In this document: piece after piece, positions 1 to 11,700 of the stretch | Numbering within the stretch: the first letter of the stretch is position 1 | Layout: each line of letters opens with the position of its first letter | Source of the DNA: Heterobasidion occidentale | Taxonomy: Eukaryota > Basidiomycota > Agaricomycetes > Russulales > Bondarzewiaceae | Reading direction: 5' to 3' | DNA: 64,000 nucleotides | NCBI GenBank assembly: GCA_039111635.1 | Contig: JBCAQO010000010.1 | Span: 620,001-684,000 of the forward strand | Notes under the pieces: generated by a model | What the model was told of the DNA's origin: nothing | Database searches by the model: none | Seen by the model: the letters and a program-made list of their open reading frames with translations, nothing else | Made by a program: the position numbers and the translations under genes

Positions 1-1818
1 GATCCATCGACAGGGAAAGCGGTTGGACAGCCTCTCGAAGGACACACATCTGCGGTCTTGTCCGTCGCTTTCTCACCAGATGGGACACAGCTTGTTCGGG
101 CTCGTCTGACAATATGATCCGAATGTGGGATCCGTCAACAGGGAAAGTAGTCGGTCAGCCTCTTGAGGGGCACACATCTTCGGTCTTGTCCGTCACTTTC
201 TCGTCTGACGGGACGCGAATTGTCTCGGGCTCATACGATAAAACAATCCGGATGTGGGATTTATCAACAATGAAATTGATCGGTCAGCCTTTCAAGGGAC
301 ACACATCTGCGGTCTGGTCCGTCTCTTTCTCATCGGACGGGACACGCATCGTCTCATGCTCGGACGATAACACGATTCGGATGTGGGATTCATCAACAGG
401 GACAGTGGTCGGTCCAGCTCTTAAGGAACATACAGATTGGGTCAGGTCCGCTGCGTTCTCGCCGGATGGGACACGGATCGTCTCGGGCTCGTCTGACAAG
501 ACGATCCGAATATGGGACTCGTCATCTGGGAAAGCGGTCGGTGAGCCTCTTAAGGGACACACAGGTTGGGTCAGGTCCGTCGCTTTCTCACCGGACGGGA
601 CACGGATCGTCTCAGGCTCGGACGACACGATGATCTGCATGTGGGATTTGTCAACAGAAATAGCAGTAGGGGAGCCTCTCGGGGACACACATCTGCGGTC
701 TTGTCTGTTGCTTTCTCGCCGGACGGGACCCGGATTGTCTCGGGCTCGTATGACAACACAATTCGGATATGGGATTTATCAGGGGCAAAAGTGGTCGGTC
801 AGTCTCTCAAGGGCCATACAAATTGGGTCAGGTCTGTTGCTTTCTCGCCGGACGGGACACGAATCATTTCGGGCTCAGACGACAAAACGATTCGGGTGTG
901 GGATCTATCCACAGGGAAGATGGTCCGTCAGCCTCTTGTGGGACACACAACTGCAGTCTGGTCCGTCGCTGTCTCGCCGGACGGGACACGGATCGCCTCG
1001 GGCTCGTCTGACACCACGATCCGGATATGGGATTTATCAACAGGAAACGTGATTGGTCGGCCTCTACGGGGACACACGTCTTTCATCAACTCCATTGCTT
1101 TCTCGCCAGACGGGACACGGATTGCCTCGGGCTCGTGGGACACGACGATCCGGATATGGGATTCATCAACGGGAGAAGCGGTCGGCCAGCCTCTCGAGGG
1201 ACATACATCTTCGGTCTTGTCCGTCGCTTTCTCCCCGGACGGAAAACGGATTGTGTCGGGCTCGGGCGACGAGACGATTCGAGTGTGGAATGATACACAT
1301 ATCAATACTGTCGGTCGATCTCACCAGGCACCCCTGAATCAGGTCGAACTACCTCTTCCCTTCAAGCTTGAGAGTGCACACCCTTCAGACACTGAGAGTG
1401 ACGTGCCAAAAGTATCATCTGAACTATCTTCGTATTTTGGTGAGCCCTTCATGCTTTCTTGCTATTCTGTTATCCGTTTGAGTCCACCCTTGAGTTGACT
1501 GACGATTGCACACCTTTAGCACCCATCGCTTTCTCGTCGCATGTGGAACATGCACTACCCCGTGTGGATGACCTCTTCGGTTCCGTGCTTCCACCAGGTG
1601 ACGACTACCATCGCTCTATAAAACTTAGACAAGATGGCTGGGTGCTCGGTCCGATGGAGCAATTGTTGTTTTGGATACCCTTTGAGATCCGTGAAAAGTT
1701 ATGGCTTCCAAGTAAGAAATCATTCACATGTGGCGTGGAACTGACGGAGCTCGATCTGCGTCATTTCGTTCATGGGCCTTCGTGGAGCGAATGCTATCGA
1801 CACTCTGCAGATCAGTAG
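1..1818 (+). pseudogene. NLR-D: 3' part of a WD40-repeat NLR gene, cut by the window edge, with two frame breaks
   Basis: Ten WD40 units of about 43 residues (pattern GHTxxVxSVAFSPDGTRIVSGSxD.TIR.WD) are followed by a C-terminal tail with DGWVLGPMEQLLFWIP and LDLRHFVHGPSWSECYR. The same tail ends paralogues A and B. The reading frame changes near 95 and near 683; both fit loss of one base against the repeat consensus, the second in a CTCGAGGGAC to CTCGGGGAC context. An intron at 1440-1519 (GTGAGC donor, CTGAC branch site, TTTAG acceptor) joins the last WD unit to the tail in frame, and the stop is at 1816-1818. The NACHT part would lie left of the window. Such beta-propellers are the sensor ends of fungal NLRs. 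Whether the frame breaks are real or sequencing errors cannot be decided here. Confidence 0.75.
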
Positions 1819-2380
1819 TAACCTGGTCGTATTTGTGTTTCTGCTCTGCTTCTATTGTGTGTCTAGTACTTACAATTGTATCGAGCGCTCGTCAAGACCG
1901 GTTCAGATTTACTATGTATGTACCAGTTATATTTATTGAACGGACTAGTACGAAACATGCTTCCCTCTTTCAACAAACTCGACATATATACAGAATGCTT
2001 TGAGCGGACTTCATGGCTATGATGTTGCCCCTTGCCACTTCGATGTTTATTGATGTGCAACAGTCGCTACATATTGCCCGCAATATTCGCAGATCCACAT
2101 CTGAGGTGTCGCGAGTATGCTAGGTCAACCTACAGCGGTCCCATTGAAGCCAAAAAAAGCCATGCTGGAGCAATCTGAGCGCCAGGCTCGGTATGTCACC
2201 ACTGAGAAGACCGTGCCAAAGTCTAGGCATCAGCTGCCGACAGGCAGAAAGAAGTGGATTCCGGGCATAGACACCCTCGTGTTAGATTCGTCCCCCTACT
2301 CGGTGTGGCTTGTTGAAGCGTCGGAAAGACGTGCCCTCTCTCACATATATGCGTCTTCTACATCTAGCATCCGTGCAGCA
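1819..2380. other. Intergenic; no gene recognised
   Basis: This is the 3' flank of NLR-D. Short open frames occur on both strands but none has recognisable motifs or plausible exon structure. It presumably holds the terminator region of NLR-D. Confidence 0.5.
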
Positions 2381-3366
2381 CGCGCGCCATCGAACTGTCT
2401 ATCGACACAGCGCCGCAGATGGGCCGGACAGCGCAAGCGTTGTGGACGAGGAGGACTCGATGGCTGTGGGAAGCGCTCGTGACCTTCGCCTAGCTCCGCA
2501 ACCCTCTCCGGACGCATTGCCGGCTCTGGTAGATGCCCTCCGCAGCCTCCGTTGGAGAACTGACGCGTAAGTGCCCCGTTCTTGAGGTTTAACAAGTCGT
2601 CCGCTGCCCAGAACGCCCTGAAGCTCCCACTGTCACTAGGGTGTCCCTGTCGAGTCCTCCCTGAGCTCTCCTCTCTTCATCTATGTCCCGCACTGCGCAT
2701 CCCAAATCATTGAACAGTGATAGCAGCATCGGCCTTCCCATCAAGTGAACTCTACTCGAATTGGAGCTGAAAACCGCGCGCTTATCGTGAAGGCCTTGTC
2801 ACACCACTCGTCGCTAGATTAAGCTAGTATGTTAGGCTTGCTTATAGACGTGGGGGCGCTGGCTCCATGAGGGACGCTGAGAGTCGTACCATCCCCAACG
2901 CTGGAGTCTACTTCTGTCGAGGACTATCAGCCGGGAGAGGGCTGGTCCAACGTGGCAGCACATACGAGCAGGTGAGCACCTTTGTTTTTGTTCCGTATCC
3001 ATCCGCCATGGGTTTCGACCGCTAGACATTGGTCCTTCCAGATGAGCAAGCCATAGAAGATGGCGGGTCTTCCTGACGTCCTCATCGTACTTGCGGGCAC
3101 CCGTGGATTCAGAACCTTTGGGAATATATTCTTCACCGTGCCTAGATTGCGCACGGCGACAGTGCGTCGATTTACGGTTTGGTGCATATTCAGCTAGCTG
3201 CAATCGATGTAGCTTACCGCTAGAATATCGCAAAATAGACTGCCGCATGAAATTGATCGACCATTGTACTCAATCAATGCATCAAAAGATCTAGTATAGA
3301 TACGCAGAATACAAGAGCTTGTAACTACATCGTGCGTAGCGGAAATACATCAGAGTCCGATCCAAA
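2380..3366. repeat. Duplicated downstream flank, copy 1 (partner at about 14.03-15.17 kb)
   Basis: A diverged but collinear copy of 14030-15168. Shared landmarks in the same order are: GATGGGCCGGACAGCGCAAG against GGTGGGCCGGACACGATGCA; the stretch around CGCGCTTATCGTGAAGGCC; GGTCCAACGTGGCAGC against GGTCCAACATCGCAGC followed by a GTGAGTAC-like donor; and a final stretch around CTAGTATAGATACGCAGA that runs into the NLR tail exon. No convincing coding frame is seen. It is either the 3' untranslated or flanking part of the duplicated unit or remains of another gene carried with it. Confidence 0.7.
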
Positions 3367-6300
3367 TCACTGCGGTAGAAAAGGACGATAACACTCGTAC
3401 CAAGAAGTACCATGAACAAATTGACTAAGGTCCAGCTGTACAGGTTGCTTTCCAATGACGAATTGAAGCCGTGTATCAGGCCACAACCTGCCACGGTATG
3501 CGGCGGGCACCCAGAATAACAGTTCTGATCCTGGACCTACTATCCAGCCATCCTTGTTCATGTGTTGGGATGTACGACAGTCGCACGGGGGCGGCGGCGT
3601 AGTGTCATAGAGGCCATCTTTGCACATTGCGTGTTCCGGAAGATGTGAGATGCGAATGGAGGCTGTGAGAGGTTTGAGTTAGATGGGATACTTTGTGTAC
3701 GAAAAAGACAAAGTCCAACTCACAAGGATGCAAGCATAAAAGTTCAGATTGCTTTGTAGGAGGAGTGGTGCTGGGGGAGGGGTACAACGTCCCGTGTGGG
3801 CCATCGACCTCGTTCAAGATAGTGTTGATGATAGGCACATCCCACATTCGGATTGTGTTGTCGACCGAGCCTGTCACGATCCGCTTGAAATCTGGCGATG
3901 AAGCAATACATCGGACCAAAGCTGTGTGTCCCTCGAGAGGGGGACCCAGTGTAGCACGCGTTGCCGCATCCCACAACCAGATATTGTAGTCGAGCGAGGC
4001 TATAACCATCTGCTTCCCGTCATCTCGCGAGAATGCAAACGATCTATTCGTCCATCTGTTTCCCTTGATAGGCTCGGATATAGCAGCATGCGTTGCTGCA
4101 TCCCACACCTGAACTGTGTTATCGTACGAGCCTGAGATGATCTGCTTCCCGTCTGGCGAGAATGCGACAGAATAGACCAAACCTGTGTGTCCCTCGAGAG
4201 GGTCGCCCACAACAGCACGTGTTGCCGTATCCCATACCCGGATTGTCTTGTCCCCCGAGCCTGACAAAATACGCGACCCGTCTGGTGAGATAGCAACAGA
4301 ATAGACCGGACCTGTGTGTCCCTCGAGAGGGTCACCCACAGCATCGCCCGTTGCCGCATCCCAAACCCGGATTGTCTTGTCCCCCGAGCCTGACAAAATA
4401 CGCGACCCGTCTGGTGAGATAGCAACAGAATAGACCGGACCTGTGTGTCCCTCGAGAGGGTCACCCACAGCATCGCCCGTTGCCGCATCCCAAACCCGGA
4501 TTGTCTTGTCGTCCGAACCGGACACGATCTGCGACCCGTATGGCGAGAAAGCAACAGAATAGACCGGACCCGTGTGTCCCTCGACAGGGTCGCCCACAGG
4601 AGTATGCGTCGTTACATTCCATACCTGGATTGTGCTGTCGTCCGAGCCTGACACGATCCGCGACCCGTCTGGCGAGAAAGCAACAGAAAATACTGTACGT
4701 GCATGTCCCTTAAGAGGTTCGCCCACAGCAGCATGCAATGCCATATCCCACACCCGGATTGTGCCGTCGTCTGAGCCTGACACGATCCGCTTCCCGTCTG
4801 GCGAGAAAGCAACAGAATAGACCACACGTGTGTGTCCCTCGAGAGGGTCGCCCACAGCAGCACGCGTTGCCGTATCCCACACCCGGATTGTGTTATCGTC
4901 CGAGCCTGACACAATCCGCGACCCGTCTGGCGAGAAAGCAACAGAGTGGACCCTACCTGTGTGTCCCTCGAGAGGGTCACCGACAGCAGCACGCGTTGCC
5001 GTATCCCACACCCGGACCGTCTTGTCCCCGAGCCTGACATGATCCGCTTCCCGTCTGGCGAGAAAGCAACAGAATAGACCGGACCCGTGTGTCCCTCGAG
5101 AGGTTCGCCCACAGCACAATGCGTTGCCGCATCCCATACCCGGATTGTCTTGTCCCACGAGCCTGACAAAATCCGTGACCCGTCTGGCGAGAAAGCAACA
5201 GAATAGACTGGACCCGTGTGTCCCTCAAGAGGGTCGCCCACAGCAGCATGCATCATTATATCCCACACCCGGATTGTCTTGTCATCTGAACCGGACACGA
5301 TCCGCGACCCGTCTGGCGAAACGGCAACAGAATTGACCGAACCTATGTGTCCCCGGAGTAGGTCGCCCACAGCATCACCTGTTGACACATCCCACACCCG
5401 GATTGTTGTGTCAAACAACCCTGAGACAATCCACAACTCGTCGGGCGAGATTGCTACACACAGAACTTCAGAGCCTACATGGATTCTATGTTGCGCTGCT
5501 GGCCAATAGTTGTCGCCCCCAGCCGCGACCTTCAGCACATGAGGAAAGTCCTTCTCAAACCTTTCGAACACAGCCGAATTTTGTGGAGCGAATGCTAGGG
5601 CGGACAAGTAGATGTGGGGAGTAGACTGTGATATAGGAAACCCGAACATGTTCATGAAGGCATGCGCGTCACTCGCCAATTTGGATATTTGACTATCTTT
5701 CAGACCCTGGACAATGATATAACATCATTGACACCTCATCCTAGTATTTTTATGCTGCGAACATCACGTACCGATGCCCATTTTACTATAGACGCAATGC
5801 CTCGCGCTGCCCCAGATATAGCGCCGAGAAGACTCATCACCTCGAGCCAGAACAGGAAGTTTTCCTTGAGCAGAACTTCGATGCTTTTCAGTACCTCGAG
5901 GTCGGATGCGACACCTGCTCCTACCGCTTGCAGGTGACTTGCCCAGAACCGGCACGAATAGGAAAGATGTGCGGGTAGCGATTCTCGAACGCGGTCGGCA
6001 AGGTCGACGATGTCCTTGTTCAAGAAATACGAGGATTCCAGATGGCAGATATTGAACACCAGTTGTTTTTCCATGATATGCAGTGATGCGAGTGCCAAGT
6101 CTCTGTGGGTTCGAGATGTGTCAACATGATATTTACCACTGCGCGAGGGATCCAACAAGAAATCACGGAACGAGGTGTGCAGAGGACGAATCGGTTCTTC
6201 CTCGGCAACGCCTCGCAACACAGACCCCATACCGCCTAATATACTTTCCGGCCGCAAGCTGATAATCCCATCCCCGATATTACGAGACATCTCATTGAGT

Positions 6301-8730
6301 GATTTGAGTGAGATAGGCTCGAACGTCGTCAACACCAGCGCCATGATGAATCGGAAGCCGTCCATGATGGAAATATCTAATGCGGCAGATCTCTGAATCG
6401 GAAACAGATACGACAACACGGTTGTGTATAGGCCATCTAAGCCTGCTGTTTCATGGACCTTGCCCTCAATCAGGAGGTTGTATCGATCCAAGGGCTCCAA
6501 TCCAGTGATGCCCAGACCTATAATAAATGTGCAGGCAACGGATGCCCACTGGAATAGTCCCTCGCATTTGGACACAAGCGCGCTTTTGCGTGCATCATCA
6601 ATGACACTGTAACTGGGACCGCTCAGACGGTTGTGAATGTATGTTGTGATATCGAGCTCAGTCAACTGCGGGGAGATATCCTGCATCTTCTTCAACATTA
6701 TGTGGGCATTCGCTTTGAACAGATGTTCGATATCTGCCTCAGGACGGGAGGTGAGGAGGATGCGGACATTGGAGGGAAGATCTGCTATCTTGCTCGCGAG
6801 TAGCTTAAGAAGCCCTTGGCGAGATGGAACCTCGCCACATTCGTCCAAAGCATCGATGACTATGACAAGGGGACCAGTGAGTGTGAGTTCCTGGAGTGGC
6901 TTCAGTATAAAGTTGTCGAACTGCAGAGCAATCTGCGACGTGGTCCGCAGTGCAGTTTGACCCTGGACAATGCCCCACAGCGCGCGTTTTATGCGCTTGT
7001 CAAAGTCGGCCAGATCGCGAGCGACGTGGGGAAACAGCTTGTCAGGACCGCGTCCAGCCTCACCACGGAGGAAGCAGAAGGATGAGCCGAGACGATGAAG
7101 GTCGTTGAACTGGTGAGCGACGGTGTGTGCAATTGCTGATTTACCGGTCCCTGCGGCGCCCGAAAGCAGGAGAACGCGGTGAGTGTCGTCCGAATTGATC
7201 CAATCTACGATCTCGTCCAAAATCGCCACGCGAGTTCCTGGCTGACACCCCTTGTTCGGATCGAAGCTGGCGCCGCGCGTGTATCCGATCTCCTTCAAGT
7301 CAGATTCGATCCCTACATGACGAGCTCGGGGTCAGCCAGATATAAAAAATTGGCCGTCGCGTTTTGCGTACTGATTTCTCCGTATCACTCAGGATATGCT
7401 CTACTCCGTCGAGAATATGGTCCACTTTGTCGAGAATACGTACAGTGACAATCTGAGTTTGAACCGCCACTCTAGTATGGAATGCATTCTCGAGCTCAAC
7501 AAACACCTCACAAAATCCGTTGATTGTATCATCCGTCGATGAAAGTGCATGCTTGACTGTTCGCCTCACTGTGAAGAGAGGGGGAATTGGCAGATAGTGG
7601 CGTGCGGTGAAAAATAAAACTCACAGAAGCCCTCCGTCTTCACATACTCAGATATGAAGTAGTAGCACTCCGTGGTCTGTCGAGCAATCCAGATGAATAG
7701 GTCTTGAAGCGATCCGGCCTTCTCGGGCTTGTCCTCGAATTCCGTCTTCAAATCATTCACAATGCTGAAGAATGATTTCATCGTATTGAACAGTTTCAAG
7801 ATGTTGGTATCTCGCTCCATCTGTTTCTGAACGATCTTTGCAACCAACAAGCTCCATCAGCACCGCTACGATATCCGTCGAAACTGTTCAGAAAAACACC
7901 TTTACAGGTAACGACAGGATGCTCATGGCCATCTTGGCGTACGGATGTACCTAACATATCATATAAGCATCTTGTCGTTGTGATGTGTAAGACATACTTC
8001 TGCGAGCTTGTCCGTGAACTCGCAAAAGATCTTAATGTTATCGAAGAAAGGTTTCCATGTCGTTACAAAATCACTATTTTCCGAAGGCACAGAACTTGCG
8101 GCATTGACGACGGTGCTGACAGGTTGTGAAAGCGAGTGCATCTGAGATACATCATGCTCAAGGTCCGCGAAGTTGACACTCGACGTCTCTCGAGTCTGCT
8201 CCTGTATAATTTTGTCTTGTACTTCGATTTCGATGCGTGAGACGATACGGGCACCGGATTCTCCTGAGATGGTCTTGGTAACGTCTGAGAGATGTAAGTA
8301 TCGCGAAAGAGATCGCATATTACAGAACACGGACGAACCTTGAGGGCTGCCTTTGAGTATCGAAGGATGTATAGCCGATAATTGTTCCGAGATGGAGCCG
8401 ATGTACAGATCCTTGCGCATCTTGCGACGAGCAAAGATGTCGATTCTGAGAGTCGAATTTGGATGGGCATTACTAACCGGCACAGTCAGTAACGAGGATA
8501 GAGAAAAATATAAAACGAAATTCGTACAAGGGGAAAAGTTGGTTCCAGGCTGGGGTGCTGCTCGAGCGAGCGACCTTCGTCTCTTTCCTCTCCCCATCGA
8601 TCGTCACGACGGCATAGAATTTTCCGTCGACTTTCAGAGTGCAATTGAGGCTATCGACTTTGGGTAGACCGATAGCGCGGATCACTGTGGGGATGCTAGC
8701 CGTGAGGGGACCGCGCGTCGACCAAGACAC
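3367..8730 (-). CDS. NLR-A: C2-like / helical / NACHT / 13x WD40 protein
   Basis: Order from the 5' end: a C2-like domain split over two exons (about 8473-8700 and 8350-8470; VIRAIGLPKVDSLN, then LRIDIFARRKMRKDLYIG); a helical region in short exons between 7300 and 8330; the NACHT exon, about 5772-7313; an intron at 5707-5771; the WD40 exon, 3724-5706; and the tail exon ending at the stop at 3367. NACHT signatures are GAAGTGKSAIAHTVA (Walker A), GPLVIVIDALDECGE (Walker B) and RILLTSRPEAD (sensor-like). There are 13 WD units. The propeller frame breaks once at about 5026-5029, where TTGTCCCCG replaces the TTGTCCCCCG seen in neighbouring units, i.e. one C missing from a homopolymer. The family (HET-E/HNWD-like NLRs) acts in non-self recognition and cell death. 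The exact 5' exon and start are not resolved, and the gene may be intact if the homopolymer call is wrong. Confidence 0.85.
4233..4490 (-). repeat. Two tandem, almost identical 129-bp WD40 units in NLR-A
   Basis: The DNA from about 4240 repeats at a 129-bp offset (43 codons) with essentially no differences over the core that reads as SPDGSRILSGSGDKTIRVWD. The surrounding units differ more. This marks a recent unit duplication or gene conversion inside the propeller array. Confidence 0.85.
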
Positions 8731-11700
8731 TCGCTCTCACCTCTGACATTTAACTTTATCTTCTGCTGAAGTTTTGAGGGCTCACTGGAGTTAAACGACG
8801 AAGAGTCACAAACATGCACAGTGAAGTAAAGAATCAACAAAACTCACGGCAGTGCTAGGGAAGAGTCTGTCAGGGTGGACATGCTGGTGAGAGGTTGATT
8901 GAGGGCCACGTGTGTGAGCACCTACAAGGACCCATAATCGCGCGCTGATGAACACGTGGAAAACGGGCCCTTCACTTTGACAAGTGATCGCACCCGATTG
9001 GGATCGAATAGAAGATACCAAATTGGGTTGGGCGCTTCTACCGATACAAGTCATGGCGTCTCCGCTGCTTTGCTCGCATTCGCTCTTTGCCTGTCTCCAT
9101 CAGAGCCTGCGCCAAGTTGGCAATGTACGATACATGCTTTGACGATGGTCTATAATAACTAAGGGGTGAGCAACTATGCTTGTTGAGAGACGCAACATGA
9201 TGCGGCAGAAGGGTGGGTAGAAGGACGGCACAAGCCGGACTGTACATGTGCGTTGGAGTTGGTATCTGGACAAACACTGAGAAATATAACACATGAACGA
9301 GCGGTGAAATAGAAAGGGAAGAAGGGGACAACGGGAGAAACAGAGAAGGAAGGCAAGTAAAAACAACGTGTACGATCCAGACAAGCGTAGCGGACGAGAT
9401 TCCGAGAGAAAAGAAAATGAAGAAAACGTGCGCAAGGAAGAAAAGGGGAGGGGGATGACGTACATCATTTGAGTGCGTTCGATGAATGTTCAGTTCGTCG
9501 GCGCAGAGGAGGTAGCGGAGTATGATCAAAGCGGCTTTGCTGCCGCTGCGAGAGACTGGCGAAATGTGCAGTCGGCTCTGGCGCAGTGCTGATGTCCGTA
9601 TCCACGGGGTGCGAGACGAGAGCACTTGCGAGTGAGGGAAAGGAGCGCGCAAAGTGTTTGTTTGCTATCCAAAGGAACGTGATAAAGGGAGGTATCAGTA
9701 CGGCACAAATACTTTTGGGAATGCAGAGGGGCACTGACGGGGTCATTGGCGACACATGCACTGACACCCTACTAGCCCTGCAACCGGTCGTGATCAATTT
9801 GCGGTGAATCGTAGGCCGCGCGCCTGTCCTAAGTACCATCAAAGGACAAGCATGTATACAGATGCATATGCTCATCCATCGCTCGCACCCAGCCATTCAG
9901 TCGCTTCCCCTCCACCACCTGTCCAGCAGAGTCCGTTCGAAAGCTGCCGCACTGTTTCACTCTCCGAGGTCTGCGTCGGCATCTGCGCGTTCCAAGGACC
10001 CCCGGCATATCCACACTGCTCGCTGAGATGGCATGGCAGATCTCACACGTATCAGATCAACTTGCGACACGACACGAGCAGGCGCGGGGAATTGAATCGA
10101 GTCAGCCAGCGTGCATGCGACGAAAGGAGAATGTAGACCGGACATATACGCACGACGTGTTCCCGCCTTTGATCGCGACAACATTCCTGTACCGACACTA
10201 GGCTTTTCCAGAAATGAGCGGCAAGCGACGTACTACCTGACATCGGCCTATAGTCACAAGGCGGAGCGGTAAGTACGGCGGGAGAAGGTCAGGAACCAAA
10301 AAGCAAGAAGAGAGGAGACACAAGGAAACATTTATATCTGCATCAAACCAGAGAGGTATTGGATGGTGCCTGTATGCAAACGAGCGCAGTAAGCATAAAC
10401 AAAAGGTGAGGATCAAGCAAAGAATGGAACACCAGGGACAGGTGCAAGGGGTGAGAGATCCTACGAGAGACGGTGAAGCAAGGGACATAAACGATGCATA
10501 CACGAGGAAGAAGGAAGACACAGAAAGACGTCAAAGATCGAACGCACATGTCTCTCAAACAGAAATGAGACCGAGCTGCACGCGCATGTAGAAAACTGCG
10601 AACGGCCAAACCCGTCATGGCAGAAGACCTGCGGGGAAGCAGACACGGTGCTAGAAGAAGCGCGCGGGAGGTACAAGCCAATGCATCTGTGCGAGAAATC
10701 GTATCAGTATCGGGTCGATGTTGACAAAGAAACTGAGCAAAAAGTGAATAGCCGAGGCAGAATGTACGGATCTTGTCGAGAGAAATGTCAGAAAGGGAAT
10801 GGGTAAGTTTGGAGCTGAGCCTTCGACGACCGTACACGTCTTTCTGCACTTCCATGTATGCGCTGGATGAAAACTTATGCACCCACTGGTAGGCGTTACT
10901 CCTGTCCTCGGCATCACCACAACACATGAAAGCCCACCTATATGCTATTCAAGCGTTCTGCGGGACCGTGTCTTCAGCGAAGCTGCGATACTGTTGCCCT
11001 CCGCTCCTCAAGCGGCGTTTTGACTGAGCTGCTCGAGCACACATCGTGAAAAGATGGAGTGTTGCTTCGAAGACGGTACTGCAAAGGTGGAGAAGGGCCG
11101 TATGCCCGTTTCACGTGGCTAGCCAACCAAAAGGACAGAAAGACCGTCCGGACAATAAGCCTGAAACAGCAGAGGATTGAACTGTGAGTGGGTGCATGCA
11201 GAGAGAGTCGTGTATGCTCCAAGCAACTCGTCGAATAAAGCTGTCCCAGTCCTCAGCTTGTGGACGGCCGCGCGATGCGATCCGCATGAGCGCGTCTGGC
11301 GTGCTCTTTCTGGACTCCAGCCAAAAGGAGGAAGGCCGTCGGTGTTAGCCGAGACGAGCCCTGGCAGAACGCGCGTCGCAAAGGGAGAGCCGGGACAGAG
11401 AGGGCATCACATCGAGGGTCGTCCAGTTCAGCAAGCGAGTGACGTATGCAGGGAGGGAGAACGCGTCGGCGGGTGACGCAGGGTGATGCGCGTTGGGACC
11501 GCGTCTTGGCAGCACCAGCCACTATGATTTCGCGAGTGCTCGTTGACAAGGCGCCAGAGATAAGCCAGACGGCGCGGGCGTCGTGAACGACGACGACGAG
11601 CGGTTGAAGGAGCACGACGGCCGTGGGAATTGCTTACGCTGGACCTGACCAAGTCCGACGACCGCTTTGTCTCGACGGCGCGTCCCTCTCCAAACACGGC

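Noticed and set aside
284..1305. Long open frames antisense to the WD40 arrays (also at 3693-5509 and 15546-17434)
   Set aside because: The repeat units lack stop codons in several frames, so antisense frames of 80-380 codons arise automatically. They repeat the same VCPSRGSPTAA-like pattern and have no independent evidence.
9038..10927. Minus-strand frames of 120-204 codons in the NLR spacer
   Set aside because: Low-complexity composition, overlapping frames on both strands, no motif and no conserved splice pattern.
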